Positions 1-6,919 are shown, counted from the stretch's first letter. The stretch is 64,000 bases of DNA from Brevundimonas vesicularis (GCF_027105095.1 NZ_CP114278.1:2764501-2828500); one strand, 5' to 3'. Numbers and translations: made by a program. The notes: generated by a model from the sequence alone, not told the origin.

Positions 1-674
1 ACGGCTTCGATGCTCAAGGTCATCTCGTCCATGACGAAGATGAAGACGTCCTCGATCGCCGCCCGCCCCTGATCCGTCGTCAGGGTGACCGTCCAGCCGA
101 GGTAGAGGTCAGTCGGCTCCATCCGGCCCAGAGCCGGAACACGCGACGCATCGACGACGACATGAGCGTCACCCAAATCCCGCAGCTCATTCAGCAGAGC
201 CAAAGGGTTGGAGCCGTTGCGAAAGGCGTCGGCAGGAAGCTCGAACTTCACTCGCCAGGTCGTCGCCTTAGGAGGCGGCGCCTCAGCGGGCGCCCCGGCG
301 TCGTCGGCGTCGCGCACCGCACGCTCCAGATCAGCCAGCAGGGCATCGCCCGCTGCCCCGTGCGCGCCCGAGGGGTCCTCCAGCAGACGACGCATATGAT
401 CGCGGGCGGCGAGAACCGCCGAGACCAGATCCTTGGTCGCCGCCACCTCACCCTTGCGGACGCGGTCGAAGGCGGTTTCGCAATGGTGGGTGAAGCCGGC
501 CAGGGCGTCGAAGCCGAACATGGCCCCCGATCCCTTCAGCGTGTGCAGCCCCCGAAACACCGCATCCACCAGATCCCGATCTTCAGGCCGGTCCAGCAGA
601 TCCAGCAGGCCCTGTTCGATCAGTTCGAGGTTCTCGCGCGCCTCAACCTGAAAGATGGCGATGGCTTCGTTCAT
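1..674 (-). CDS. cheA: Chemotaxis histidine kinase CheA (N-terminal part, runs off left edge)
   Basis: Only the first ~224 residues are present; the gene continues beyond base 1. It would autophosphorylate in response to chemoreceptors and pass the phosphate to CheY/CheB. The N-terminus is a histidine phosphotransfer domain: the segment GLHTLKGSGAMFGF around residue 45 carries the phosphorylatable His. An acidic/Ala-rich linker follows, then a second alpha/beta domain of the CheY-binding type. The ATG at 674 overlaps the stop of the upstream cheY fragment (ATGA), so translation is probably coupled to a gene that is now broken. The dimerisation, kinase and CheW-like domains lie outside the window. 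Confidence 0.9.
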   Translation of the reverse strand, partial: MNEAIAIFQVEARENLELIEQGLLDLLDRPEDRDLVDAVFRGLHTLKGSGAMFGFDALAGFTHHCETAFDRVRKGEVAATKDLVSAVLAARDHMRRLLEDPSGAHGAAGDALLADLERAVRDADDAGAPAEAPPPKATTWRVKFELPADAFRNGSNPLALLNELRDLGDAHVVVDASRVPALGRMEPTDLYLGWTVTLTTDQGRAAIEDVFIFVMDEMTLSIEA

Positions 675-1003
675 CGCCCCAGCACCTTCTTGGCGATCCG
701 CACCAGTTGGTCGGGATCGAAGGGTTTGGTCAGCCAGCCCGTGGCGCCCGCCGCCTTGGCCCGCGCCTTCATGCCCTCGTCGGACTCTGTGGTCAGGAAC
801 ACGATCGGCACACCCATCTGCTCGGGCATACGGCGCATCTCCTCGATCATGGTTAGGCCGTCCATGACTGGCATGTTCAGATCGGTGATGATCAGGTCGA
901 AGGCGCTGGCCTTGGCCTTGGCGATGCCCTCCGCGCCGTCGGCGGCCTCGGCCACCGAATAGCCCGCGCCGGTCAGGGCGATCTTCAGCGCCATGCGAAT
1001 GCT
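671..1003 (-). pseudogene. cheY: cheY response regulator, 5'-truncated at prophage junction
   Basis: From Met at 994 the frame encodes 107 residues of a CheY-like receiver against a usual ~120-130. Retained are the phosphoacceptor Asp in LIITDLNMP, the conserved Thr in FLTTESD and the Lys in LTKPF. Missing are beta-strand 1 and the acidic Asp pair that binds Mg2+. Homology can be followed three codons upstream of the Met (Ser-Ile-Arg, to about 1003), then stops: the next codons read Asp, Trp, TAG. A receiver without the acidic pocket should not be phosphorylated normally. The stop overlaps the cheA start. Inferred non-functional, although a short protein could still be made. Confidence 0.8.
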
Positions 1004-2039
1004 GTCCCACTACATCGAGGACATCGACGGCACTCTCCTGCTGCGCGACGGTAACATGGGGCCGCGCCGGTCGCGCAAGGGTCTGCTGTCGTTCAATGGA
1101 CAGTGGAATCGAGCGGTCGCGCCGCGTGACCTGACGAACGCCGCCTGGGTCAAGGCGAACGCAACCGCCACCCTGAACCAGATCGGCCGCGAGGGATCGG
1201 CCAACACCGCTTCGCTCCTGACCTTCACGGCGGATAACGGCACGGTCACGCAGGCCATCACCAACGCCTCAATCCTGCGGCGTCTCTACTTCGACGTGAA
1301 GCGTGTGTCGGGAACTGACCCGCTGGAATTCAGCTTCGACAACGGAGTGACGTGGTATTCGATCACGCCCGCAGGAACGGGCTGGAACCGCGCCAAGTCG
1401 TCCCTTCAAACCGTAACCGACCCGGCGATTATCCTGCGGGGGAAGAACGGGAACAGCTTTGTGCTGGACTTCATCAACCTGATGGAGCCGCGCGAAGGCC
1501 TGTCCTCGACCATCCCTGACATCATCCGCTTGACCTCTGCGACAGGCGTTGGCCGAGACCGAATTCACCACACTGATACGTCGAACGGCGGCGGTCCCTC
1601 GGGCGAGCAGGGCATCAACATAGTTCGTTCGCGATACACGCACGGCCTGTTCGCTGAGCTTTGCTACATGAACACGGCATCGCTAGTGGCGACGCTGGGA
1701 GGCCTCACAGTAAATGTGCAGGCGACGCCTTCACCGACAATCGTGGTCGTAAACAGCACTGATGCCGTGGAGCAGGTCAGCGCTCCGCTAAACCTAGACG
1801 CTGGCAACTTCACGACGTTCAACAAGATCTTCTACTTCCGCACCCCAACCGAGCTTAGGCTGGCGGTTAATGGCGTGCTGTATCGGACTACGAGCGTCCG
1901 CGACTACACAGCCGCCGTAAGTCACGACTTCGCAACTAACGGAGGCGGCAGCGCTCTGGAAGGCCTCGTGAAGCGCCAGATCTGGTTCGACGATAGCCGA
2001 GTTCCTAGCGACGCCGAGATGATCGCGTGGACATCGTGA
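993..2039 (+). CDS. Phage structural protein (tail/fibre type), probably 5'-truncated
   Basis: A 348-residue frame whose ATGs at 993 and 999 fall in the antisense of the cheY remnant, so the true phage start is probably lost. The protein is rich in Thr, Asn, Ser and beta-type segments. It contains a TNAAWVKANATATLNQIG-like stretch near residue 50 and, from about 210, a block resembling a LamG/concanavalin-like beta-sandwich, as in minor tail and receptor-binding proteins of siphoviruses. No catalytic motif is visible. It overlaps the next small frame by GTGA. Codon use is less GC-biased than the host genes. The tail assignment rests on style and neighbours, not a recognised domain. Confidence 0.6.
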   Translation: MRMLSHYIEDIDGTLLLRDGNMGPRRSRKGLLSFNGQWNRAVAPRDLTNAAWVKANATATLNQIGREGSANTASLLTFTADNGTVTQAITNASILRRLYFDVKRVSGTDPLEFSFDNGVTWYSITPAGTGWNRAKSSLQTVTDPAIILRGKNGNSFVLDFINLMEPREGLSSTIPDIIRLTSATGVGRDRIHHTDTSNGGGPSGEQGINIVRSRYTHGLFAELCYMNTASLVATLGGLTVNVQATPSPTIVVVNSTDAVEQVSAPLNLDAGNFTTFNKIFYFRTPTELRLAVNGVLYRTTSVRDYTAAVSHDFATNGGGSALEGLVKRQIWFDDSRVPSDAEMIAWTS

Positions 2040-2131
2040 CCCGCCGTCAGATCGTCGCCGCGCGCGTCACCGCCCTCATCCTGTTCCCCGTCGCCTTCTG
2101 GGCCGCGGTGATCGTCCTCACCCCATCCTGA
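2036..2131 (+). CDS. Small single-TM phage protein (31 aa)
   Basis: GTG at 2036 overlaps the preceding stop (GTGA); an in-frame GTG at 2027 would add three residues. The product starts with basic residues (TRRQIVAAR), then a ~18-residue hydrophobic segment (LILFPVAFWAAVIVL) and ends. The size and N-in positive charge suit a small membrane protein of a lysis or tail module, but it is shorter than usual holins. There is no clear ribosome binding site, so translation would rely on coupling. Function unknown. Confidence 0.4.
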   Translation: MTRRQIVAARVTALILFPVAFWAAVIVLTPS

Positions 2132-2144
2132 AAGGAGACCCGCC

Positions 2145-2540
2145 ATGAGCGGACTGAGCACCTATACCCAGAATGCAATCCTGAACTGGCTCAAGGGCAC
2201 GGCCATGCCCAGCGCCCCGGCCGGCGTCTACGTCGGCCTGTTCAATGGCGACCCGACCGATGCTGGTTCTGGCGGGGCCGAGGTCACGACCACGGTTCGC
2301 ACCGATGGCCGCGTCGCTGCGACCTTCGGCACAATCACCGGCAACACCTCGATCGCCAACAGCGCCGATGTCGATTTCGGCGCGGCGGCCGGGGCGGCGA
2401 CGGCCTCCCACTTCGGCCTGTTCTCGGCCGCGTCGGGCGGTCAGCTGTTGGCCTCGGGAGCGCTGGCGGCGTCGCAGAGCATCCAGGCCACCAATCTCGT
2501 CAAGTTCGCGACCGGCGCCCTGACCGTCACCGTCGATTAA
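2145..2540 (+). CDS. Phage tail-fibre-type protein (131 aa)
   Basis: Starts at ATG 2145 with a strong AAAGGAG site 8 bases upstream. The beginning (LSTYTQNAILNWLKGTAMP) followed by VYVGLFNGDPTD matches the short phage proteins often annotated as tail fibre protein, where a helix precedes an Ala/Gly/Thr-rich beta region. The rest is a low-complexity beta-type sequence with no enzymatic motif. It sits between the larger structural protein and the lysis genes, the expected place for a tail-tip or fibre component. The family resemblance is recalled, not searched. Confidence 0.6.
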   Translation: MSGLSTYTQNAILNWLKGTAMPSAPAGVYVGLFNGDPTDAGSGGAEVTTTVRTDGRVAATFGTITGNTSIANSADVDFGAAAGAATASHFGLFSAASGGQLLASGALAASQSIQATNLVKFATGALTVTVD

Positions 2541-2638
2541 GATCGTCTGGCGATCTCCCTCGCCTGACGCCAGCGGCCCGGTGATCGGAACAGCAGCCAC
2601 GCCGGGCCGCGCCCTCCCTCACAAACTGGAGACTGATC

Positions 2639-2863
2639 ATGCCGTATGTGCTGGGCGCAAAGGCGCGCGCCGAACTGTCAGCTTGTGTGACCGCCTCGGC
2701 GGAAGCGCTGATCAACTTGGATGGGCTGGTTCTGGATATGCGGAATGGTCCTAGGCTGATCGGGTCAGAAGACGTCGATCCAGCGTATCCCATGATTGCC
2801 AGCTTCGTTGAGCGCCAGCACCGGCGCTCTCCACCTCACCTGACCCACGATATCTGCTCCTGA
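2639..2863 (+). CDS. Hypothetical phage protein (74 aa), possibly a hybrid remnant
   Basis: The start is well supported: GGAGACTGATC precedes the ATG, nearly identical to the leader of the following endolysin gene (GGAGACTGACC). The first eleven residues (MPYVLGAKARA) resemble the N-terminus of phage M15-type D,D-carboxypeptidase endolysins, which continue differently (a GVHP motif and His/Asp zinc ligands). None of that follows here; the remaining ~60 residues match nothing I recognise. It may be a recombined or decayed lysin start, or an unrelated small protein. Confidence 0.4.
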   Translation: MPYVLGAKARAELSACVTASAEALINLDGLVLDMRNGPRLIGSEDVDPAYPMIASFVERQHRRSPPHLTHDICS

Positions 2864-2908
2864 GAAATAGCTCGGGCGCTCAAACACCACGAAAACCGGA
2901 GACTGACC

Positions 2909-3421
2909 ATGGCCTCGAAAGAGCCTGCCTGGCTGGCGTTCGCCCGCCAGCAAATCGGCGTGCGTGAAACCGTCGGACCCAAACACAGCCCGGTCATCAT
3001 GGGCTGGGTACAGAAGCTCGGCGCCAAGGTGCTGGGCATCAAGGTCGTGGATGACGAGACGGCATGGTGCGGCACCTTCGTCGCCATGTGTATGATGATA
3101 GCCGGGCTGGCGTCACCGCCGATCGCCGTTCGCGCCTCGTCTTGGGCGACGTGGGGGCGTGAGCTGCTCGGGCCGCGTTTGGGCTGTGTCCTGGTCTTCA
3201 CGCGCACCGGAGGCGGGCATGTCGGCTTCTACATCGGCGAGGACGCGACCCACTTCCACGTTCTAGGCGGCAACCAGGGCAACGCCGTCTCGATCACCCG
3301 CATCGCCAAGGCTCGACTGGCCAAGGGCGGGATGCGCTGGCCGGCCGGCGTCGCGCTGCCGGCGGTTCAGGTGATCCGCCTCAACGCCGCCGGCGTGCCC
3401 GTGACGGTGAATGAGGCGTGA
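2909..3421 (+). CDS. Phage endolysin-like CHAP/NlpC-P60 family protein (TIGR02594 type)
   Basis: 170 residues, predicted to cleave peptidoglycan peptide bonds during lysis. The pattern is that of the TIGR02594 family: a catalytic Cys in AWCGTFVAM (~residue 53), an internal helix with SSWATWG, the catalytic His in GGGHVGFYIGE (~residue 107) and a GGNQGN segment with the polar third residue. The N-terminal helix has the usual PAWLAFARQQIGVRE form. There is no signal peptide, so it would need a holin or another export route, and none is obvious here apart from the 31-residue membrane protein upstream. Its stop overlaps the GTG of the Rz-like gene (GTGA), so lysin and spanins form one unit. Confidence 0.8.
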   Translation: MASKEPAWLAFARQQIGVRETVGPKHSPVIMGWVQKLGAKVLGIKVVDDETAWCGTFVAMCMMIAGLASPPIAVRASSWATWGRELLGPRLGCVLVFTRTGGGHVGFYIGEDATHFHVLGGNQGNAVSITRIAKARLAKGGMRWPAGVALPAVQVIRLNAAGVPVTVNEA

Positions 3422-3789
3422 GAGCCCTGATCCGCCGTCTGGCGTCCTGGGGTGTGTCGCCTCTGTTCGCCGTCGCCTTCGTCTTGGGCGTCCTGATCGT
3501 CGCGGCCGTCGTGGTCCTGAACACCTGCGCGCCCCGGTCCGAGGTCAAGCGCGTCGAAGCGAATACCCGTGTCCTGGTCATCGACGGCGCCGCCAAGGAA
3601 TCGGCGGCCGAAGAGCGCCTGAACGACACCACCACCATCAACGACCGCAAAGAGGAACGCGCCAATGCGACCGCTACGCTGCCTGACACCCGCCCTTCTG
3701 ATCGCCGCGTTCGCCGTGGCTGCGTCATCCTGCGCCAGCAAGGAACACGCGACGCCGATCTTCCCGTCCAATGCCGATCTGCGGGTTGA
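3418..3789 (+). CDS. Rz-like inner-membrane spanin (i-spanin)
   Basis: Starts at GTG 3418 overlapping the endolysin stop. 123 residues: a short basic N-terminus, one transmembrane helix at about 14-36 (VSPLFAVAFVLGVLIVAAVVV), then a charged, helix-prone periplasmic region rich in Glu, Arg and Asp, as in Rz proteins. The second half contains, in another reading frame, the start of a small lipoprotein gene, the Rz/Rz1 arrangement. Rz and Rz1 span the envelope and fuse inner and outer membranes at the last step of lysis. Sequence is poorly conserved in this class, so the call rests on topology, position and the embedded partner. Confidence 0.65.
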   Translation: MRALIRRLASWGVSPLFAVAFVLGVLIVAAVVVLNTCAPRSEVKRVEANTRVLVIDGAAKESAAEERLNDTTTINDRKEERANATATLPDTRPSDRRVRRGCVILRQQGTRDADLPVQCRSAG

Positions 3790-3976
3790 GGCGAAGCCGC
3801 AGCTGTCGCCGGCCGATCTGGACAGCGACGCGGCGCTGACGGCGCACGATGACGCGGTTGAGGCGTGGGGCGATCGAGGCTGGGCGGCGGTCGGGCGGAT
3901 TTGCCGGTGGGCCGTGTCAAGCGGGGCAGACCTGCCGTTCAGATGTCCGCCAGCGGCGCCGCCTCGACCGGGCTAG
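3665..3976 (+). CDS. Rz1-like outer-membrane lipoprotein spanin (o-spanin)
   Basis: 103 residues, beginning inside the Rz frame (125-base overlap) and continuing 187 bases past its end. It has a lipoprotein signal: basic start, hydrophobic LLIAAFAVAA and lipobox ASSC with the modified Cys at residue 23. The mature part is short; its end is Pro-rich (PPAAPPRPG), as in Rz1 proteins. Together with the upstream gene it forms an overlapping spanin pair. A factor-independent terminator follows ~55 bases downstream. Confidence 0.65.
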   Translation: MRPLRCLTPALLIAAFAVAASSCASKEHATPIFPSNADLRVEAKPQLSPADLDSDAALTAHDDAVEAWGDRGWAAVGRICRWAVSSGADLPFRCPPAAPPRPG

Positions 3977-4030
3977 GCAAAAGAGGGATTATCCCACCTT
4001 TCAGCGTCGAGCCTCGGCTCCGCCATCGAG

Positions 4031-4057
4031 GCCGCTCCGGGAGACCGGGGCGGCTTT
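4031..4057 (+). terminator. Terminator after the phage lysis genes
   Basis: A 10-bp stem, GCCGCTCCGG pairing with CCGGGGCGGC through one G-T wobble, has a GAGA tetraloop and is followed by TTTCGTCTT. It lies 55 bases downstream of the Rz1-like gene and suits the end of the rightward lysis transcript. Confidence 0.65.
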
Positions 4058-4199
4058 CGTCTTATTCCGCTCACAGGAACCGATGGTCACTGCTGGAGTT
4101 AACCGCAGCAGAGCCGGCTTATGAGGGTGGTGGCCCGGCAATATGCGCCACCCCGCTCGGTGGGCGGTCTATTACGTTCCCTGGGTGAGACCGCCCGCC

Positions 4200-4231
4200 A
4201 AAATGCCCTCGGTTCACGCCGGGGGCGTTTT
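4200..4231 (-). terminator. Terminator of the integrase operon
   Basis: AAAATGCCC and GGGCGTTTT form an imperfect inverted repeat around a 14-base loop, ending in T-tracts in both directions. It sits just past the stop (4214) of the small gene downstream of the integrase and partly overlaps that stop. Stem strength is moderate. Confidence 0.45.
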
Positions 4232-4597
4232 GCCGTTGAGGCCTTTTCCATAGACCGGCGCGGGCGGCGGTTTCCACTTCCCCATTTCAAGCCACCATCC
4301 CAGAGCCTTAAGCCGCTCATTCTCTGCTGCGGTGTAATCCCACCAGATCCGATCCATGTCGGTGATCGTGTCGACTTGGCGCGGCCAAGTGCTCGTCTTG
4401 TCCATGAACCGAACCCGGCCGGGACAGCCCTCTACGCGGCAGGCGGGGCGCCTATTTGCCAGGGTGAAGTCTTCGCCCTTGGCGCGCGCGACGGCGTCAA
4501 GGTCCACATGGCCGCAGTGTTCGATCCGGTCGACTTCGCACTCCCATATGATCTTCGCGCCCCGCTCGATCATGGAGCCGACGGTTTCGGCGGTCAT
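4214..4597 (-). CDS. Integrase-coupled small Cys-pair protein (127 aa), function unknown
   Basis: The ATG at 4597 overlaps the integrase stop (ATGA), so the two are translationally coupled. The protein starts MTAETVGSMIERGAKIIWEC and has two pairs of cysteines (Cys20 and Cys29; then the CRVEGC motif near residue 56), followed by PGRVRF and a Trp-rich C-terminal half (IWWDYTAAENERLKALGWWLE). The spacing suggests a metal-binding zinc-ribbon-like fold. I recall similar uncharacterised proteins in alphaproteobacterial prophages but know no function. Position suggests a role with the integrase, for example as a directionality or regulatory factor; that is inference. A longer frame reaching 4786 is antisense/offset overlap with the integrase and was not used. 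Confidence 0.6.
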   Translation of the reverse strand: MTAETVGSMIERGAKIIWECEVDRIEHCGHVDLDAVARAKGEDFTLANRRPACRVEGCPGRVRFMDKTSTWPRQVDTITDMDRIWWDYTAAENERLKALGWWLEMGKWKPPPAPVYGKGLNGKTPPA

Positions 4598-5784
4598 GCC
4601 TTCAACGGATAGACGTTGTCGGCACGGGTGACGCCCATGCAGTGGTCGGCCCAAGTCTCCATGAGCGGCCGGCGCTTCTCGACAGCTGAACCACGGCGAT
4701 AGGCGCGCTCGACGGCAGAACCGACCTGATGGGCCAGCGCCTCTTCCAGCAGCTCGCGCGGATAGTTGGTGCAGTCGCCTGCCCAATCTCGGAACGCAGA
4801 TCGGAATCCGTGAGGGGTCGCATCCTTGATCCCCATTTTCCGCATGACCATCGCCAGAGCCATGTCGGACAGCGGTCCCTTTAGGCCGGGAAAGATCAGG
4901 CCTTGGCGCACGTCGGCGTCGATCGCGGTCAGCACGCCGACGGCAGCAGAAGACAGCGGGACGCGATGCTCTCGGCCGGCTTTCATGCGCTCGGCCGGTA
5001 TGATCCAGGTCGCGCCATTGATCTCATCCCAAGTCGCCCCTCGCACCTCGCCCGATCGCGCGCCGGTCAGGACCAGGAATCGAAGGGCATCAGCCGAGAT
5101 GCTGTGGCGCCCGGATAGCTGCTCTAGGAACGCCGGGACGTCCTGATAGGCCATCGCGGCATGGTGGCCTTGTTCTTTCCTGACCTTCGGCAGCATCCGC
5201 GCCATGTGTCCGCGCCATCGTGCAGGGTTCTCGCCCGTCCGCAGCCCGCGCACCGTGGCGGCGTCAAGGACCATTTCGATGCGAGACCGGACGCGGCGGG
5301 CCGTCTCTGGCTTCGTCGTCCATATCTCGCGCAGAGCCTTCAGGACCATTTCGGTGTCGACGGTGCTGACCTCGGCTTTCCAAATGGCGGCGGCGTGCTG
5401 GGTCAGAGAGGCTTCCCACTGCGGGCGCTGCTTGGGGGACTTCCAGCCCTTCTCCAGACCATCCATCAGATCGGCGGCGACGGCTGAAAAGGTGGTGTCC
5501 GGTTTCGGCGCATTCGCCCTACGCCGCGCCTCGATAGGGTCGATCCCCGCCTTGATCTCGGCCCGCACCTTGTCGGCGGCGGCGCGGGCGTCGGTCAGCT
5601 TCACGGCCTCCAGGCTGCCCAGCCCCATCTCTCGACGACGGCCGGCCCGATAGAAAATGTAGACCCAGCGACGCGATCCGGTCTGGTCTATCCGCAGATA
5701 GAGTCCGGCCCCATCCGCGAAGAGCCCTGGCTCGCGCATCCCCGGCACCTTCTTGCCGTTCAATCTGTTTACGTCGCGCGCCAT
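4594..5784 (-). CDS. int: Tyrosine-family phage integrase (P4/DUF4102 type)
   Basis: 396 residues. The N-terminal ~90 residues are the DUF4102 arm-binding domain (LNGKKVPGMREPGLFADGAG...), then a SAM-like core-binding domain and a C-terminal catalytic domain. Catalytic residues visible: Arg in TGARSGEVRG, His and Arg in HGFRSAFRDW, His in EALAHQVG and the nucleophile Tyr in VERAYRRG. ATG 5784 is preferred to 5811 because a GGAGAG site lies 5 bases upstream. It lies 185 bases from the tRNA-Ser 3' end and is transcribed away from it, as expected for an element integrated there. It catalyses site-specific recombination between attP and attB. Confidence 0.92.
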   Translation of the reverse strand: MARDVNRLNGKKVPGMREPGLFADGAGLYLRIDQTGSRRWVYIFYRAGRRREMGLGSLEAVKLTDARAAADKVRAEIKAGIDPIEARRRANAPKPDTTFSAVAADLMDGLEKGWKSPKQRPQWEASLTQHAAAIWKAEVSTVDTEMVLKALREIWTTKPETARRVRSRIEMVLDAATVRGLRTGENPARWRGHMARMLPKVRKEQGHHAAMAYQDVPAFLEQLSGRHSISADALRFLVLTGARSGEVRGATWDEINGATWIIPAERMKAGREHRVPLSSAAVGVLTAIDADVRQGLIFPGLKGPLSDMALAMVMRKMGIKDATPHGFRSAFRDWAGDCTNYPRELLEEALAHQVGSAVERAYRRGSAVEKRRPLMETWADHCMGVTRADNVYPLKA

Positions 5785-5836
5785 GGCCTCTCCAGAACGT
5801 AAGGAGAACATACGCCGACGACAGAAGCGGTCGCCA

Positions 5837-5866
5837 CCCTAAGCTCGCCCTAAGTCCCGCCCTAAG
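5837..5866. repeat. Three CCCTAAG direct repeats, candidate integrase arm-type sites
   Basis: CCCTAAG occurs at 5837-5843, 5848-5854 and 5860-5866, spaced 11 and 12 bp, about one helical turn. They lie between the integrase start and the tRNA. DUF4102-type integrases bind short direct repeats flanking the core site with their N-terminal domain, so these are good candidates for one arm of attP. Function is inferred from position and periodicity. Confidence 0.5.
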
Positions 5867-5968
5867 ATGAGCGGTTCGCGTCCCGTCCAGCGATGACGGG
5901 CTTGAGGCGCAAATCCTTGCGCGGCGGGGCGCTGGGTTGGCAAGCGGTGACATTGGAGGGCGTGGGTG

Positions 5969-6058
5969 TGGCGGACAGAGAGGGATTCGAACCCTCGGTA
6001 GGCTTTCACCTACACACGCTTTCCAAGCGTGCGCGATCGACCACTCCGCCACCTGTCC
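5969..6058 (-). tRNA. tRNA-Ser (anticodon GGA)
   Basis: 90 nt with the long variable arm typical of serine tRNAs. The acceptor stem GGACAGG pairs with TCTGTCC, ending in discriminator G and an encoded CCA. The anticodon stem-loop is ACGCTTGGAAAGCGT with GGA, reading UCC/UCU codons. The variable arm is TAGGTGAAAGCCTA and the T arm GAGGGTTCGAATCCCTC. Its 3' end faces the prophage remnant and serves as the likely attachment site; the gene is intact. Confidence 0.97.
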
Positions 6059-6197
6059 GTTTCACGCTGCGTCTTGCGCGCCGCCGGAGGTCGATCCGGC
6101 GGGAGGCGGGCCTGATAGAACACCCTCGCCCCCTCGGCAAGCGCCTCTCGCATCCCCATATGGACTTCAACGCCATTTTCCGATGAGAGAGCCGCAA

Positions 6198-6848
6198 ATG
6201 CTGTTCAAGAAGACCGCCGAAATGCCCACGCCCGAGACCGCCCTGCCCGGCCGCGCCCAGCCGCTGGACACCGACGTGAACCATTATGTCAGCGGCCATC
6301 CGCTGAAGGGGCCCTATCCCGACGGTTTCCAGACCGCCATCTTCGGCATGGGCTGTTTCTGGGGCGTGGAGCGCATCTTCTGGCAGTTGCCGGGCGTCTG
6401 GGTGACGTCGGCCGGCTATTCCGGGGGCATCACGCCGAACCCGACCTATGAGGAGACCTGCACGGGCCGCACGGGCCATACCGAGGTGGTCAAGGTGGTG
6501 TTCGACCCGGCCGTCATCTCCTACGCCGAACTGCTGAAGACCTTCTGGGAGAACCACGACCCGACGCAAGGGATGCGCCAGGGCAATGACGTGGGTACCA
6601 CCTATCGCTCGGCCATCTATACGCTGAACGCCGAGCAGCAGGCCGAGGCCGAGGCGTCGCGCGACGCCTATCAGGCGGCCCTGACCCAGGCCGGGCGCGG
6701 GACGATCACCACCGAGATCGAGCCGGCGGGCGACTATTTCTACGCCGAGGGCTATCACCAGGGCTATCTGGCCAAGAACCCGGCCGGATACTGCGGCATC
6801 GGCGGGACCGGCGTGGTCTGCCCCATCGGGGTCGGCGTCGACGCCTGA
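6198..6848 (+). CDS. msrA: Peptide-methionine (S)-S-oxide reductase MsrA
   Basis: Reduces methionine-S-sulfoxide in proteins, repairing oxidative damage, and is recycled by thioredoxin. 216 residues from ATG 6198; an in-frame ATG at 6183 adds five residues, but GAGAGAG lies ahead of 6198. The catalytic motif GCFWG has its Cys at residue 53, followed by the family segments [17 protein letters not shown] and [10 protein letters not shown]-terminal YCGIGG plus VVCPIG pair provides resolving cysteines. The N-terminal ~40-residue extension ([12 protein letters not shown]) is normal for alphaproteobacterial members. It stands alone, followed by a GC hairpin and the DUF1338 gene. Confidence 0.95.
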   Translation: MLFKKTAEMPTPETALPGRAQPLDTDVNHYVSGHPLKGPYPDGFQTAIFGMGCFWGVERIFWQLPGVWVTSAGYSGGITPNPTYEETCTGRTGHTEVVKVVFDPAVISYAELLKTFWENHDPTQGMRQGNDVGTTYRSAIYTLNAEQQAEAEASRDAYQAALTQAGRGTITTEIEPAGDYFYAEGYHQGYLAKNPAGYCGIGGTGVVCPIGVGVDA

Positions 6849-6858
6849 CCCCTGCGAC

Positions 6859-6883
6859 GGCCGCCGGGTTTCAACCGGCGGCC
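6859..6883 (+). terminator. GC-rich hairpin after msrA
   Basis: GGCCGCCGG and CCGGCGGCC form a perfect 9-bp stem with a 7-base loop, 10 bases after the msrA stop. No T-run follows, so it may be a processing or attenuating hairpin between two co-directional genes rather than a full terminator. Confidence 0.35.
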
Positions 6884-6919
6884 AGTCGGCCTATGGATCG
6901 GCGAAAAATGGGAGCGCTC

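Larger units (their letters stand above)
1004..5968. mobile_element. Prophage remnant next to tRNA-Ser
   Basis: The block contains tail-type structural genes, an endolysin, Rz/Rz1 spanins and a tyrosine integrase pointing away from the 3' end of tRNA-Ser, the usual arrangement for a tRNA-integrated phage. No terminase, portal, capsid, tape-measure, repressor or replication gene is present, so most of the phage is gone. The right boundary is the CCA end of the tRNA at 5969. The left boundary is the abrupt end of cheY homology at about 1003. No second copy of the tRNA 3' end was seen at the left boundary, so the left attachment site seems to have been deleted. Confidence 0.75.

Noticed and set aside
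993..1003. ATG at 993/999 as the authentic start of the phage structural gene
   Set aside because: These bases are antisense of the cheY fragment; no ribosome site precedes them, so the start is probably fortuitous.
1..1003. Copy of the tRNA-Ser 3' end marking attL on the left
   Set aside because: I looked for the CGGACAGAGAGGG-type sequence around the cheY junction by eye and found none.
5937..6197. Longer MsrA reading frame starting at 5937
   Set aside because: It runs through tRNA-Ser; the conserved MsrA N-terminus starts at 6198.
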